11,914 nucleotides of DNA from an uncultured Bacillaceae bacterium (GCA_937951955.1 CALGAD010000082.1:1-11914), one strand, 5' to 3'; counted from the stretch's first letter, positions 1-7,887 are shown. The notes: generated by a model not told the origin, from the letters alone. Translations and numbers: made by a program.

Positions 1-37
1 ATTTAGATGAAGATTGCATTTAGTACAAAAGATGGGA

Positions 38-1624
38 TTAACCGTTTTTATCGTCCATCGGATTATAAAGTTCGATGTCCGGATGTTTATCCTGAAACCA
101 GCGCAGTGCAAACTCGTTTTCAAATAAAAAGACCGGTTGATCAAAGCGATCACGGACGAGCATGCTGCGGGAGGAATTCAATCTTTCATCCACCTGATTC
201 CCCTTAATCCAGCGGGCGACTCTCTCTCCCATATACTCCATATGCACATCGGCATTGTATTCATTTTTCATCCTAGCTTCGAATACTTCAAACTGTAGCT
301 GACCCACAGCACCTAAAATAAAATCTTCAAACTTTGTCTTGTATAACTGGATCGCCCCTTCCTGGACGAGCTGATGAATCCCTTTATAAAACTGCTTCTG
401 TTTCATTACGTTTTTCGCCCGGACGCGCGCAAATAATTCCGGGGTAAATTGCGGCAATGGATCAAAATGGAACAATTGCTTCCCTTCTACAAGGGTATCG
501 CCAATTTGATATTTACCCGTATCGTATAATCCGATAATGTCGCCACTAACCGCTTCCTCCACATTCATCCGTTCACTGGCCAAAAATTGCGTCGACTGGG
601 AAAGCTTGATCGGTTTACCGGTTCTTGCCAGCGTCACCGTCATCCCTTTTGTAAATTTTCCGGAACAGACACGAATAAAGGCAATCCGATCCCGGTGAGC
701 CGGGTTCATATTCGCTTGAATTTTAAAAATAAAACCGGAAAACTCCTCTTGAGTGGGTTCAATAAAACCAATATCAGAATGGCGCGGCTGGGGCGCTGGC
801 GCAAATTCTAAATACGTTTTTAAAAACGTTTCAACACCGAAGGCGGTTAAAGCACTGCCGAAAAAGACCGGTGTTAATTTTCCTTGCGCGATTTTTTCCC
901 GCGAAAATTCGTTTCCCGCTTCATCCAAAAGGGCAATTTCATCCAAAACCTGGGAATACAAGGAAGATGCTTTCATTGGATGATCTACGGCTAATTCCCC
1001 GTCTTCTGTTAGAGGTAAAAACCGTTCTTCTCCTTCAACCCGGTACTGTTCAATCCGCTTGTAATAGCGGTCATAAATCCCGAGAAAATCTTTCCCCATA
1101 CCGATTGGCCAGTTCATCGGATACGATTCAATGCCGAGAACTTCTTCTAATTCCGCTAATAATTCCAGAGGTTCTTTTCCGACCCGATCCAGCTTATTGA
1201 TGAAGGTAAAAATCGGAATGCCCCGCATGGCGCAAACTTTAAACAATTTAATCGTTTGCGCTTCGATTCCTTTGGCCGAATCAATAACCATGACAGCACT
1301 GTCGACGGCAGTTAAGGTCCGGTACGTATCTTCGCTGAAATCTTCGTGCCCCGGAGTATCGAGAATATTCACCCGATAACCGTTGTAATCAAACTGCATG
1401 ACACTCGAGGTTACGGAAATCCCCCGCTCCTTTTCGATTTCCATCCAGTCACTTTTAGCAAATTTTCCGCTCTTTTTCGCCTTTACGGTACCGGCGGCCC
1501 GGATGGCACCACCGAATAACAACAGTTTTTCCGTTAATGTTGTTTTACCCGCATCCGGGTGGGAGATAATCGCAAAAGTTCGGCGCGAATTCACTTCTTC
1601 TGTCAGATTGTTCATGATTTTCAT
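38..1624 (-). CDS. prfC: Peptide chain release factor 3 (RF3)
   Basis: A 528-residue translational GTPase, matching the usual RF3 length (about 529). RF3 uses GTP to recycle RF1/RF2 from the ribosome after termination and acts in the cytoplasm. The G1 loop SHPDAGKT is at residues 21-28, the switch I region ERGISVTSS at 66-74, G3 DTPGH at 89-93 and G4 NKLD at 143-146. The SHPDAGKT form of the P-loop and the sequence continuing to the C-terminus (EFALRWFQDKHPDIELYNP near the end) separate it from EF-G and LepA. Two starts are possible: ATG at 1624 (AGGA 9 nt upstream) or ATG at 1615 (residue 4, AGGA 8 nt upstream). I kept the longer one. It lies downstream of the MFS gene on the same strand with a 157-bp gap that holds a candidate promoter and an inverted repeat. 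No terminator is visible in the 37 bases after its stop. Confidence 0.97.
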   Translation of the reverse strand: MKIMNNLTEEVNSRRTFAIISHPDAGKTTLTEKLLLFGGAIRAAGTVKAKKSGKFAKSDWMEIEKERGISVTSSVMQFDYNGYRVNILDTPGHEDFSEDTYRTLTAVDSAVMVIDSAKGIEAQTIKLFKVCAMRGIPIFTFINKLDRVGKEPLELLAELEEVLGIESYPMNWPIGMGKDFLGIYDRYYKRIEQYRVEGEERFLPLTEDGELAVDHPMKASSLYSQVLDEIALLDEAGNEFSREKIAQGKLTPVFFGSALTAFGVETFLKTYLEFAPAPQPRHSDIGFIEPTQEEFSGFIFKIQANMNPAHRDRIAFIRVCSGKFTKGMTVTLARTGKPIKLSQSTQFLASERMNVEEAVSGDIIGLYDTGKYQIGDTLVEGKQLFHFDPLPQFTPELFARVRAKNVMKQKQFYKGIHQLVQEGAIQLYKTKFEDFILGAVGQLQFEVFEARMKNEYNADVHMEYMGERVARWIKGNQVDERLNSSRSMLVRDRFDQPVFLFENEFALRWFQDKHPDIELYNPMDDKNG

Positions 1625-1636
1625 CCTAACTATTCC

Positions 1637-1720
1637 TATTTCTTAATGCTTTGCGAATGAGAATGTTCATCCATAATTTGAAGATCGATACCCGTTCTAA
1701 TTCGTTCACATTAAGAAATA
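1637..1720. repeat. 12-bp perfect inverted repeat in prfC leader
   Basis: TATTTCTTAATG at 1637-1648 is the exact reverse complement of CATTAAGAAATA at 1709-1720. Just inside, CGAAT (1654-1658) pairs with ATTCG (1700-1704). On the prfC strand the outer arm overlaps a candidate -10 box and the inner arm ends directly at the GGA of the upstream Shine-Dalgarno sequence. It could be a long RNA hairpin formed on readthrough transcripts, a pair of operator half-sites, or the remnant of a small inserted element. The repeat itself is seen directly; its role is unknown. Confidence 0.7.
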
Positions 1721-1746
1721 TTAACGTTGTAGCATGGATTTTGCAA
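1718..1746 (-). promoter_or_regulatory. Candidate sigma-A promoter of prfC
   Basis: On the minus strand TTGCAA (1746-1741) and TAATAT (1723-1718) are separated by 17 nt. Each hexamer matches the consensus at 4 of 6 positions. The predicted start lies near 1711, inside the upstream arm of the inverted repeat, about 87 nt before the prfC ATG. This is inference from motif matching only. Confidence 0.35.
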
Positions 1747-1781
1747 TAAAAACTTTAGATTTTCTTATTTTTTCTGTATCC

Positions 1782-3026
1782 TTATGTCATTTTCAGCGGT
1801 TTAAATAATGTATCGACCTCCTTACCGCCTTTATGCATGGCTTTTACACGAAAAAAAATAAGAACACAAATGCCAGCAAGAAACGCTATACTCGCGGCAA
1901 CAACAAACATCCCCGTTCGCGACCATTCCATGAGCCGGCTAAAAATCGGCGGACCCAGGGCAACGCCAACAAACCGTACTGAACCGTACAAAGCCGTGAC
2001 AAATCCGCGTTTTTCTTCTTCTACGGATCCGGTAATAAAACTATTCAAGCACGGCAATACAAGACCCGTTCCGATACTGCCAATGCATAGAATCGATAAA
2101 AATACGATTACTTGTTCAAAAAAAATTAACGCGAGGTAAGAGAAAGTAAGTAAATTTAAACCGAAAAGAATCAGTCGCTTCATTCGCACCTTGTTTTTAC
2201 CAATCTGCCTTCCTGTAATATATGAGACGATACTCATGATCGATATCGGAATGGCTAAAATAAAACCCTTCTTAATACTAAATATCTGATATACATCTTC
2301 TAATACATTGGACAAAAAAAATTCCACACCGAAGAGTGTAAATAGGCAAATCATACCGGTCAAATACGCTACGATTAACCATCTTCCTTCTACCCTAAAT
2401 ACAGTACCGAGCTCGCGAACGTATTTTTTAAAAGACAGTCCTTTTTTCTTCTCTTTTTCTTCCCTGATGAAAAACAACATGCATAAAATCGCAACGAGAC
2501 AAAAAGCCGGAAAGGCTAAAAACACCCAGTACCAGGCGATCAAAGCAAAAAGAGTACCCAGAATCGGGGAAAACACTTTTCCAGATCCGTTCGTCGCTTC
2601 ATAGATTCCCAAAACCCGGCTTTGTTTGGCACCTTTAAATAAATCACCCGTTAAAGCCATGGCGACGGGACCGGTACCGGCAGCACCGATCCCCTGTAAT
2701 ACCCGGCCAGTTAGGATTAAGTAAAAGGATCCATTTGAACGTGCAGAGACAATCCCCGCAATCAAGCCACCTAATCCATACAAAATTAATGCCGGAATAA
2801 TCACCCATTTCCGGCGCATGTGATCGGAAACAAATCCAAAAATTGGTATAAACAGGGCTGCGGCAAAAGAAAATACGGTAATCGTTAAACTGACCTGAAA
2901 AGAGGTTAACTCTAAAGCCTTTTTCATTTCGGGAAGTACAGGGACTAACATCGAATTTCCCAAAGTCATCACGATTGGAATGATGGCAATCGCAACGACT
3001 GCCAAATTCCCGGCACGATTCCCCAC
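1782..3026 (-). CDS. MFS multidrug/metabolite efflux transporter
   Basis: About 414 residues with roughly 12 hydrophobic segments split into two halves by a charged loop (FIREEKEKKKGLSFKKYVRE). Motif A, GFVSDHMRRK, is at about residues 64-73 after TM2. Motif B, RVLQGIGAAGTGP, is at about 108-120 in TM4, and a motif C-like GSGKVFSPILG is at about 147-157 in TM5. That pattern is typical of proton-driven DHA-type drug exporters of the plasma membrane; the substrate cannot be read from sequence. The frame can be extended to a GTG at 3035, but the only good ribosome site (AGGAG at 3037-3041) would then be 1 nt away. The GTG at 3026 has a 10-nt spacing and is preferred. It follows the germination operon by 129 bp with no clear terminator between, so some readthrough is possible. 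No regulator gene is adjacent. Confidence 0.85.
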   Translation of the reverse strand: MGNRAGNLAVVAIAIIPIVMTLGNSMLVPVLPEMKKALELTSFQVSLTITVFSFAAALFIPIFGFVSDHMRRKWVIIPALILYGLGGLIAGIVSARSNGSFYLILTGRVLQGIGAAGTGPVAMALTGDLFKGAKQSRVLGIYEATNGSGKVFSPILGTLFALIAWYWVFLAFPAFCLVAILCMLFFIREEKEKKKGLSFKKYVRELGTVFRVEGRWLIVAYLTGMICLFTLFGVEFFLSNVLEDVYQIFSIKKGFILAIPISIMSIVSYITGRQIGKNKVRMKRLILFGLNLLTFSYLALIFFEQVIVFLSILCIGSIGTGLVLPCLNSFITGSVEEEKRGFVTALYGSVRFVGVALGPPIFSRLMEWSRTGMFVVAASIAFLAGICVLIFFRVKAMHKGGKEVDTLFKPLKMT

Positions 3027-3155
3027 GAACTCCACACTCCTAGATGGTATTTTTGATTAGAATTCCCCCTACTTTAAGAAGCTATCCTTTATCGAATGAA
3101 ACATGGGAAATAGATATGAAAATAATCATTTTGCAAATAATCCTGCTTATATTCT

Positions 3156-4322
3156 TCAGGTCGATTGATCAGGTGAGCTCTTTTTTTGATTTTGCTGATT
3201 TTCCCTTCCCGCTCCATTGTTCTTACCACGTTTTTTACGTTTTATGTAGGCAACGACTAAAAGGATGATGGGGACGATCACTTCCGCTGGAAAAACAAAA
3301 AATTTAATAGAAACTCCTTTTCCCTTCATGATAAATTCGCTATAACTGCTGGCAATCGTTAATGAACAATAGATGATAATAATTCCCAATGGAAACGTCA
3401 CTTCTTTGTGGGATTTTAATTTGAATAAGTCGGCTAGACCAATGATTCCGGCATAAAAGTACAGGGATAATTTAAAATAGATACCGATAAAAAGAACGAT
3501 AAGAAAAATAATATCGAGTCTGTCCAAAAAATCGGCGACACTAATCTTTTGCACCGTTGAAAAAAATGGAAAGGGGGAATCCTCCACGATATGAAAGCCC
3601 AGTGCAAGTAAATTAATGAGCATAGAACCGGACAGCGCGATGCCACTAATTAAAAGCCCTGTAATACCGAGCATTTTTGCTCTTTTATTGTTGTTTAAAT
3701 ATGGGAAAAGAAACGTAAAAACGAGCACCTCGCCATAAGGAACATACAATGTTTCAGTAAAAACTGCTCGAAAGACGGGTGACCAGCCGTTTTCAAGAAC
3801 CGGACGAATACGATCTAATGTCAACTGATCCGTTAAAAAAATAAGAATTAAACCGAAAACCGCTAGTAGGATAACGAGCATAAAATTTAATTCAGCCGTT
3901 CTAGAAATCGTTTCGATTCCTTTATTGACTCCGTAAATAACGAGTAACATGAGTAAGGTGTTTATGACACATATTGGGGTTTCGCGATAGGAAAATGCAC
4001 GCAGTAATTCACCAAAATCGCGTAAAACTCGCGCTGAAATATAAAAAGCGACTACGATATACATAAAACTAACAGGAATGCCGATCCAGTTCCCGAGGAT
4101 TTTCCTCACAAAACTCGTAAGGACATCATCGGGATACAGTAAATACAGTTGATAATACATGATAAATAATATACATCCGAATACAGCACCTAAAAAGATC
4201 GCTAACCAAACATCTTTACCCGCTTCCATACCGAACGGAATAACGAGAGAAGTCCCCACTTCAAATAGAACAAGTAAAATAAAAAACTGGACCTGACTAA
4301 TTTTCGCATTTTCCATTCTCAC
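3156..4322 (-). CDS. Spore germinant receptor B subunit (GerAB/GerKB-type permease)
   Basis: A 388-residue integral membrane protein with about ten hydrophobic segments, belonging to the GerAB/ArcD/ProY group of the APC transporter superfamily. B subunits sit in the spore inner membrane and are thought to form the ligand-binding part of the nutrient germinant receptor. The opening MENAKISQVQFF and the following GTSLVIPFG in TM1 are characteristic of the family, and the size is normal (about 365-390). The C-terminal tail after the last TM (KRKKRGKNNGAGRENQQNQ) is basic, polar and cytosolic. The GTG start at 4322 overlaps the TGA of the C gene as GTGA, with GAGGG upstream, which indicates translational coupling. 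ATG at 4316 (MENAK) is the alternative start. It is the last gene of the A-C-B operon, the gene order of B. subtilis gerK. The assignment to family is firm; the paralogue and germinant are unknown. Confidence 0.93.
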   Translation of the reverse strand: MRMENAKISQVQFFILLVLFEVGTSLVIPFGMEAGKDVWLAIFLGAVFGCILFIMYYQLYLLYPDDVLTSFVRKILGNWIGIPVSFMYIVVAFYISARVLRDFGELLRAFSYRETPICVINTLLMLLVIYGVNKGIETISRTAELNFMLVILLAVFGLILIFLTDQLTLDRIRPVLENGWSPVFRAVFTETLYVPYGEVLVFTFLFPYLNNNKRAKMLGITGLLISGIALSGSMLINLLALGFHIVEDSPFPFFSTVQKISVADFLDRLDIIFLIVLFIGIYFKLSLYFYAGIIGLADLFKLKSHKEVTFPLGIIIIYCSLTIASSYSEFIMKGKGVSIKFFVFPAEVIVPIILLVVAYIKRKKRGKNNGAGRENQQNQKKSSPDQST

Positions 4323-5554
4323 TCAACGCCCTCGTGTTTTTTTAGTTCATAAAAAAATGGTTTTAATCGTGATTCTGTCCAGCGGATAAATGCGTGAACA
4401 TGGATTGTTACATCCGCTTCCGGGAAAATTTCTTCTTCCCAATTGTTCTTATGTTTCTTCCAATATTCCGGATATTCCACACTTAATTTTCGTCCGAAAC
4501 CGATGACATCGGTTTTTTCCTTTTGAATGAGCGCCACTGTTTTTTCAATTTCACTTTTTATTTCATCGGCAATAATCTTTTCAAGCTTTTTTAATTCTTT
4601 TTTGTCCATCACATCAATCGGGACATGGGTTTCACCGATTGTTCCTTCCGTATCAATATGAATGTCTAGTTCTGGCTTACCGTTTTTCAGTTTTGGAGCG
4701 ATTTTTGTTTTGGATCGAATCACATGGAAAGCAACGGCCTCTTTACTATCCTCCCAATCGACATTGACCACGGTCTCTCTCACTTTATTTCTTAACCAAA
4801 CAATGCCCCGGGCGGTTTCTTTCTCTGCCCAGGTCTCTAATTTGCCGTCGCGAAAAATCGCAATGCCATCAGCGGAAATCGGTGCAGCGGGTTTCGATGT
4901 TTTTAAACCTTCTTCCGATTTTCCTTTTTCTGCATCTCCTTTAATGAGAAAACCGCTGATTACCGGTTGACTTCCCTCACCGTAAATGTCATCGATAACT
5001 TCGGCAACACTGACTTCAATGTTTTCGCCCCAGATTCTTTCAGAAAATTGCACAGTCTTATTAATCTTATTTACCGATATTTGATCAAGGGGAGCTAATA
5101 TTTGCAGTAAATCACTTGCTTTAGCTCCTTTTGCCACGACGACCCGGGCGGTGGTACGGAATTGGGTGGCTCGCTCGAGTGAATCAAAGGCATCGATAAT
5201 ATCCTCTTTGGCTAACTCTTCGCCTAGCACCACCAGGTTCGCGTGGGAAAAATATAAAATTCTCGATACGTGCTGGGATGTTTCACGTACCGCTTCATAC
5301 ACGGTTTCTCCCCGTCCCTCATAAACGGTGATCGGAAGTCCCTGCACTCCTCCCCCTCCTCCCCCTCCTTGTCCGCCGACTACATTACGCGGATTTATAA
5401 TTTGGAAAGAAACCGCGTATTTCCCGTTCTCATCATGATCGATTCCTATACCCATCACAAAAGCAATATCCGTTAATTCCTTTTGACTCCAGCAGGCAGT
5501 TAAAATGTTTACAATGATAAGCAAATAGACAATCATAATCTTTTTTTTACCCAT
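4319..5554 (-). CDS. Spore germinant receptor C subunit (Ger(x)C lipoprotein)
   Basis: A 411-residue lipoprotein. A short basic N-terminus (MGKKKIM) is followed by a hydrophobic stretch and the lipobox LTAC, with the lipidated cysteine at residue 21. The mature sequence opens WSQKELTDIAFVMGIGID, the hallmark of GerAC/GerKC proteins. These lipoproteins are anchored to the outer face of the spore inner membrane and are required for receptor function. A glycine run (residues 63-69) interrupts the N-terminal domain, as often seen at this place in the family. The C-terminal part (LKKLEKIIADEIKSEIEKTVALIQKEK...DVIGFG) is the conserved helical GerAC domain. The frame is open to 5611, but ATG 5554 is chosen because GGTGAT, which contains the stop codon of the A gene, serves as its ribosome site and the signal peptide then starts correctly. 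There are 4 nt between the A stop and this ATG, so the genes are translationally coupled. Confidence 0.94.
   Translation of the reverse strand: MGKKKIMIVYLLIIVNILTACWSQKELTDIAFVMGIGIDHDENGKYAVSFQIINPRNVVGGQGGGGGGGVQGLPITVYEGRGETVYEAVRETSQHVSRILYFSHANLVVLGEELAKEDIIDAFDSLERATQFRTTARVVVAKGAKASDLLQILAPLDQISVNKINKTVQFSERIWGENIEVSVAEVIDDIYGEGSQPVISGFLIKGDAEKGKSEEGLKTSKPAAPISADGIAIFRDGKLETWAEKETARGIVWLRNKVRETVVNVDWEDSKEAVAFHVIRSKTKIAPKLKNGKPELDIHIDTEGTIGETHVPIDVMDKKELKKLEKIIADEIKSEIEKTVALIQKEKTDVIGFGRKLSVEYPEYWKKHKNNWEEEIFPEADVTIHVHAFIRWTESRLKPFFYELKKHEGVE
5348..5368 (-). repeat. In-frame 9-nt microrepeat encoding Gly7
   Basis: On the plus strand the 9-mer TCCTCCCCC occurs twice in tandem, followed by a third partial copy (TCC). 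Read on the minus strand it encodes seven glycines (residues 63-69) of the C-subunit lipoprotein. The unit length is a multiple of three, so gain or loss of a copy would change the glycine number without breaking the frame. Confidence 0.8.
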
Positions 5555-5558
5555 ACAA

Positions 5559-7180
5559 TCACCCGGTAGGATTTTCATTGGAATCTGGCGGTGATGGTTT
5601 TTGATCCGCACCTAAACGTTCAATATTTTTCTGACTTATTAATTTGGGACGGGTTCCGTGAGCCCATATTGGCATGCGGATAATCGAGTCACCGATATTT
5701 CTAAATATGATGGGTCCTAGCGGCGACATGTACGGTATTCCAAAAGAACGAATACTGCATAAGTGCAGGACCATAAACATCAAGCCAATAAATACCCCAT
5801 ACATTCCCATAAATGCTGCTAAAAACATGAGTAAAAAGCGAATAATGCGCGCTGATATGGCCATGGAAAAAGCGGGTGTGGCAAAACTGGCGATCGCTGT
5901 TAACGCAACAACAATCACCATCGCCGGTGATACGATTCCGGCATCAACGGCAGCCTGACCGACAACGAGAGCTCCGACAATCGAAACGGCCTGACCGATG
6001 GAACGGGGCAGGCGCACGCCAGCCTCACGTAAAATTTCAAAAGTGATCTCCATTAGAAACGCTTCGAAAAATGCGGGAAAAGGTACCGCTTCCCTTTGCG
6101 AGGCAATGGCAATGATCATTAAGGTTGGAATCATTTCTTGATGAAACGTGGTGATGGCAATATATACCGCAGGTGCCGTGAGCGAAATGACAAAGATCAT
6201 GATCCTTAATAACCGGATCGCCAGACTAACATCATAGCGCATGTAATAATCATCAGCCGCCTGAAAAAATTCGATAAATAAAGCCGGTACGGTAAGAACA
6301 AATGGCGAACCGTCGATAAAAATTGCAATTCTTCCCTCTAATAAATTGGCGGCGACAACATCCGGTCGTTCCGTATGGTAAATCGTAGGAAAAAATGAAT
6401 ATGTCTCGTCTTCGATCAATTGTTCAATTTGCCCTGAATCGATAATCGCATCAATATCAATCCTATTCAGGCGTTTTTTTACTTCATCCACGATTTTGTC
6501 ATTGGCGATTCCTTTAATATACATTATCCCGACATCCGTTTTGTTCACTTTTCCAACGGGATGTTTTTCCATCCAAAGATGGGGATTTTTGATTCTTCTC
6601 CGTATTAAAGCCGTATTCGTAATTAGTGTTTCGGTAAATGAATCCCTTGGGCCTCGAATCGTGACTTCTGTTTGTGGTTCTGAAACCGGTCGTTTCTCAC
6701 CACCGACCGTACTTGTAGCTATAGCCTGATCAAAACCATCGATCAGGACGATCGTTTCTCCATTTAATAACGATTCAAAAAATGTATTCCAATCTGAAAT
6801 CGTCTCGGTATTTGTGACTGAAAGGATTTGCTTTTCAATCAATGAAAATATTTGCTTTTTTTCTTGTTCCTGGAGATTGTTAGTACTAACAAGTGCTTTG
6901 ATCACATCATCGGTGACAATTTGGTCATTCACCAGGCCCTGTGTCATTACGATGGCTGCTTGCAGTGGAGGATTCGTTGGTAATTCCAGCTCGCGGATGG
7001 CGATATCGGCACTATTACCTGTAATTTCTTTAATATAAGCGATATTTTGTTTTAAACTTATTTGAAAATTCGATTTTGGTAAATTGTTTGCCTGTCCGCT
7101 CGTGTCCTTTTTTTTTTCGCCTCTTTATCAGGTCTTTGCTTTTTTTGAAATCTCTTTTTAATCGATGAAAATATACCCAT
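5559..7180 (-). CDS. Spore germinant receptor A subunit (GerKA-type), frameshifted at A10
   Basis: GerA/GerKA-family subunit, a spore inner-membrane protein with a large hydrophilic N-terminal half and about five TM segments in the C-terminal half. The ATG at 7180 (MGIFSSIKKRFQKKQRPD) has a near-perfect ribosome site, GGGGAGG, 5 nt upstream, and this basic N-terminus is typical of GerKA. In the given sequence this frame runs into TAA at 7060-7058 after 40 codons. The family sequence resumes in the -1 frame: KDTSGQANNLPKSNFQISLKQNIAYIKEITGNSADIAIRELELPTNPPLQ, then MTQGLVNDQ from 6947 to the stop at 5559. The two frames join at 10 A (7117-7108). With 11 A the product would be 540 residues and with 8 A 539, close to the usual GerKA size. 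The internal ATG at 6947 has no ribosome site and would remove conserved sequence, so it is not the true start. Apart from the shift, the gene has no other stop or deletion. Confidence 0.9.
7108..7117 (-). other. A10 homopolymer at the frameshift point of the A subunit
   Basis: Ten T on the plus strand (ten A in the mRNA) after GCG and before GGACACG. In the starting frame the codons are GCG AAA AAA AAA AGG. A -1 slip on A-AAA-AAA gives AAG GAC and enters the long conserved frame. An SD-like GAGG (7123-7120) precedes the run by 2 nt. No strong hairpin was seen just downstream. Confidence 0.9.
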
Positions 7181-7245
7181 TCGAACCTCCCCTTTGTGAT
7201 GAACTCCATGTGGGATAACAGAAAAAAATCGGGCCACTGTGTAGT

Positions 7246-7276
7246 TAATATTTGTTAGCAAGTGGAAAAATATACA
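7246..7276 (-). promoter_or_regulatory. Sigma-G-like promoter of the germination operon
   Basis: On the minus strand TGTATA (7276-7271) and AATATTA (7252-7246) lie 18 nt apart. The forespore sigma-G consensus is roughly TGHATA and CATACTA with 17-18 nt between; the -35 fits fully and the -10 matches 5 of 7. The predicted start near 7240 leaves a leader of about 60 nt. Germinant receptor operons are known sigma-G targets, so position and context support it. This is motif inference. Confidence 0.5.
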
Positions 7277-7296
7277 AGCTTTTGCGGAATATAGTA
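7267..7296 (+). promoter_or_regulatory. Weak sigma-G-like promoter facing the D-like gene
   Basis: On the plus strand AAAATA (7267-7272) and TATAGTA (7290-7296) are 17 nt apart, matching 4 of 6 and 5 of 7 positions of the sigma-G consensus. It overlaps the -35 of the opposing operon promoter, which would make a shared divergent control point. A start near 7303 would fall inside the ribosome site of the 51-codon frame and so would serve only the gene at 7515. This is speculative. Confidence 0.22.
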
Positions 7297-7310
7297 AGGA
7301 GAGGGGAAAA

Positions 7311-7466
7311 ATGGAAGTGTCGATTCATTTACATAAATTTCCTCCTATTTGTAAAAATAAAAAAAGGAGTTCTTTCCTGGAAATGCTTTGTTCAGATAAT
7401 TACGATAATGATGCTGCTAGCTATTTTCTAACTGAACATGCATCCCGTTCGCTCTTGATAAGCTGA
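7311..7466 (+). CDS. Possible 51-residue small protein, unknown function
   Basis: An ATG frame of 51 codons ending in TGA at 7464-7466, preceded by AAGGAG (7295-7300) and a second purine block AGGGG close to the ATG. This is one of the strongest ribosome sites in the window. The product (MEVSIHLHKFPPICKNKKRS...) is mixed polar with two cysteines and has no signal peptide, TM segment or motif that I recognise. It lies between the divergent germination operon and the D-like membrane protein, 48 bp upstream of the latter and on the same strand. The coding case rests on the ribosome site alone. The DNA also contains an inverted repeat (TGTTCAG 7389-7395, CTGAACA 7432-7438), so the stretch may instead be a structured leader of the next gene. 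Confidence 0.3.
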   Translation: MEVSIHLHKFPPICKNKKRSSFLEMLCSDNYDNDAASYFLTEHASRSLLIS

Positions 7467-7514
7467 TCCGGTAACAAGTTAAGCGGATAATTTTAAAAAT
7501 GAGGTGACGGTAAT

Positions 7515-7772
7515 ATGTGGAAAAAAATCTTAATTATTTTTTTAGTTTTCCTTTCTTTAAGTACAATCATAATTAGTATTGATATTTCAATGGGGATGGA
7601 TATCCATGAGGCGATCATGAACGCCATTAACCCTTTTAAAGTGATGGAAGCTCCAGAACTGCTCTTTCTCGGCCTGTTAATTTTTGGTTATATTTGCCGA
7701 CACGTATTGATTTTTATCGTAAATTATTTACAAACTAGAGAAAGAGAGCGTCAATCGGAACGGCAATCATAA
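7515..7772 (+). CDS. Small two-TM protein, candidate germination D protein
   Basis: An 85-residue protein with two hydrophobic segments (about residues 4-22, KILIIFLVFLSLSTIIIS, and 49-70, LLFLGLLIFGYICRHVLIFIV) separated by a polar loop, and a highly charged tail (RERERQSERQS). The ATG is preceded by GAGGTGA with a 7-nt spacer, so translation is well supported. I do not recognise a family from motifs. However, small two-TM D proteins of about this size are known within or beside germinant receptor operons of B. subtilis and B. megaterium, where they modulate receptor-dependent germination. Size, topology and divergent placement next to the receptor operon fit that role; the functional assignment is inference. 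The 115 bp after its stop hold no clear intrinsic terminator on this strand. Confidence 0.75.
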   Translation: MWKKILIIFLVFLSLSTIIISIDISMGMDIHEAIMNAINPFKVMEAPELLFLGLLIFGYICRHVLIFIVNYLQTRERERQSERQS

Positions 7773-7887
7773 TCATTTATTCTCCAAATCTTGATTGATA
7801 ATAAAATTTCTCCTGGATAAACAGAAAACAAAGTAGTATTTAGGGAAATGATCGGGATGCAACAAGTGATTGAAACATTTTATTCAT

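Noticed and set aside
3115..3133. Fur-box-like sequence upstream of the MFS transporter (TATGAAAATAATCATTTTG).
   Set aside because: I count about 13 of 19 matches to the consensus, which is easily reached by chance in AT-rich DNA, and no iron-related gene is nearby.
6945..6947. ATG codon of MTQGLVND as start of the germination A gene.
   Set aside because: No ribosome site precedes it, and conserved family sequence continues upstream to the A10 run; the proper start is at 7180.
7389..7438. Inverted repeat TGTTCAG...CTGAACA as a terminator or riboswitch.
   Set aside because: The 36-nt loop is long, no T tract follows and no known riboswitch core was recognised, so it is noted only with the 51-codon frame.
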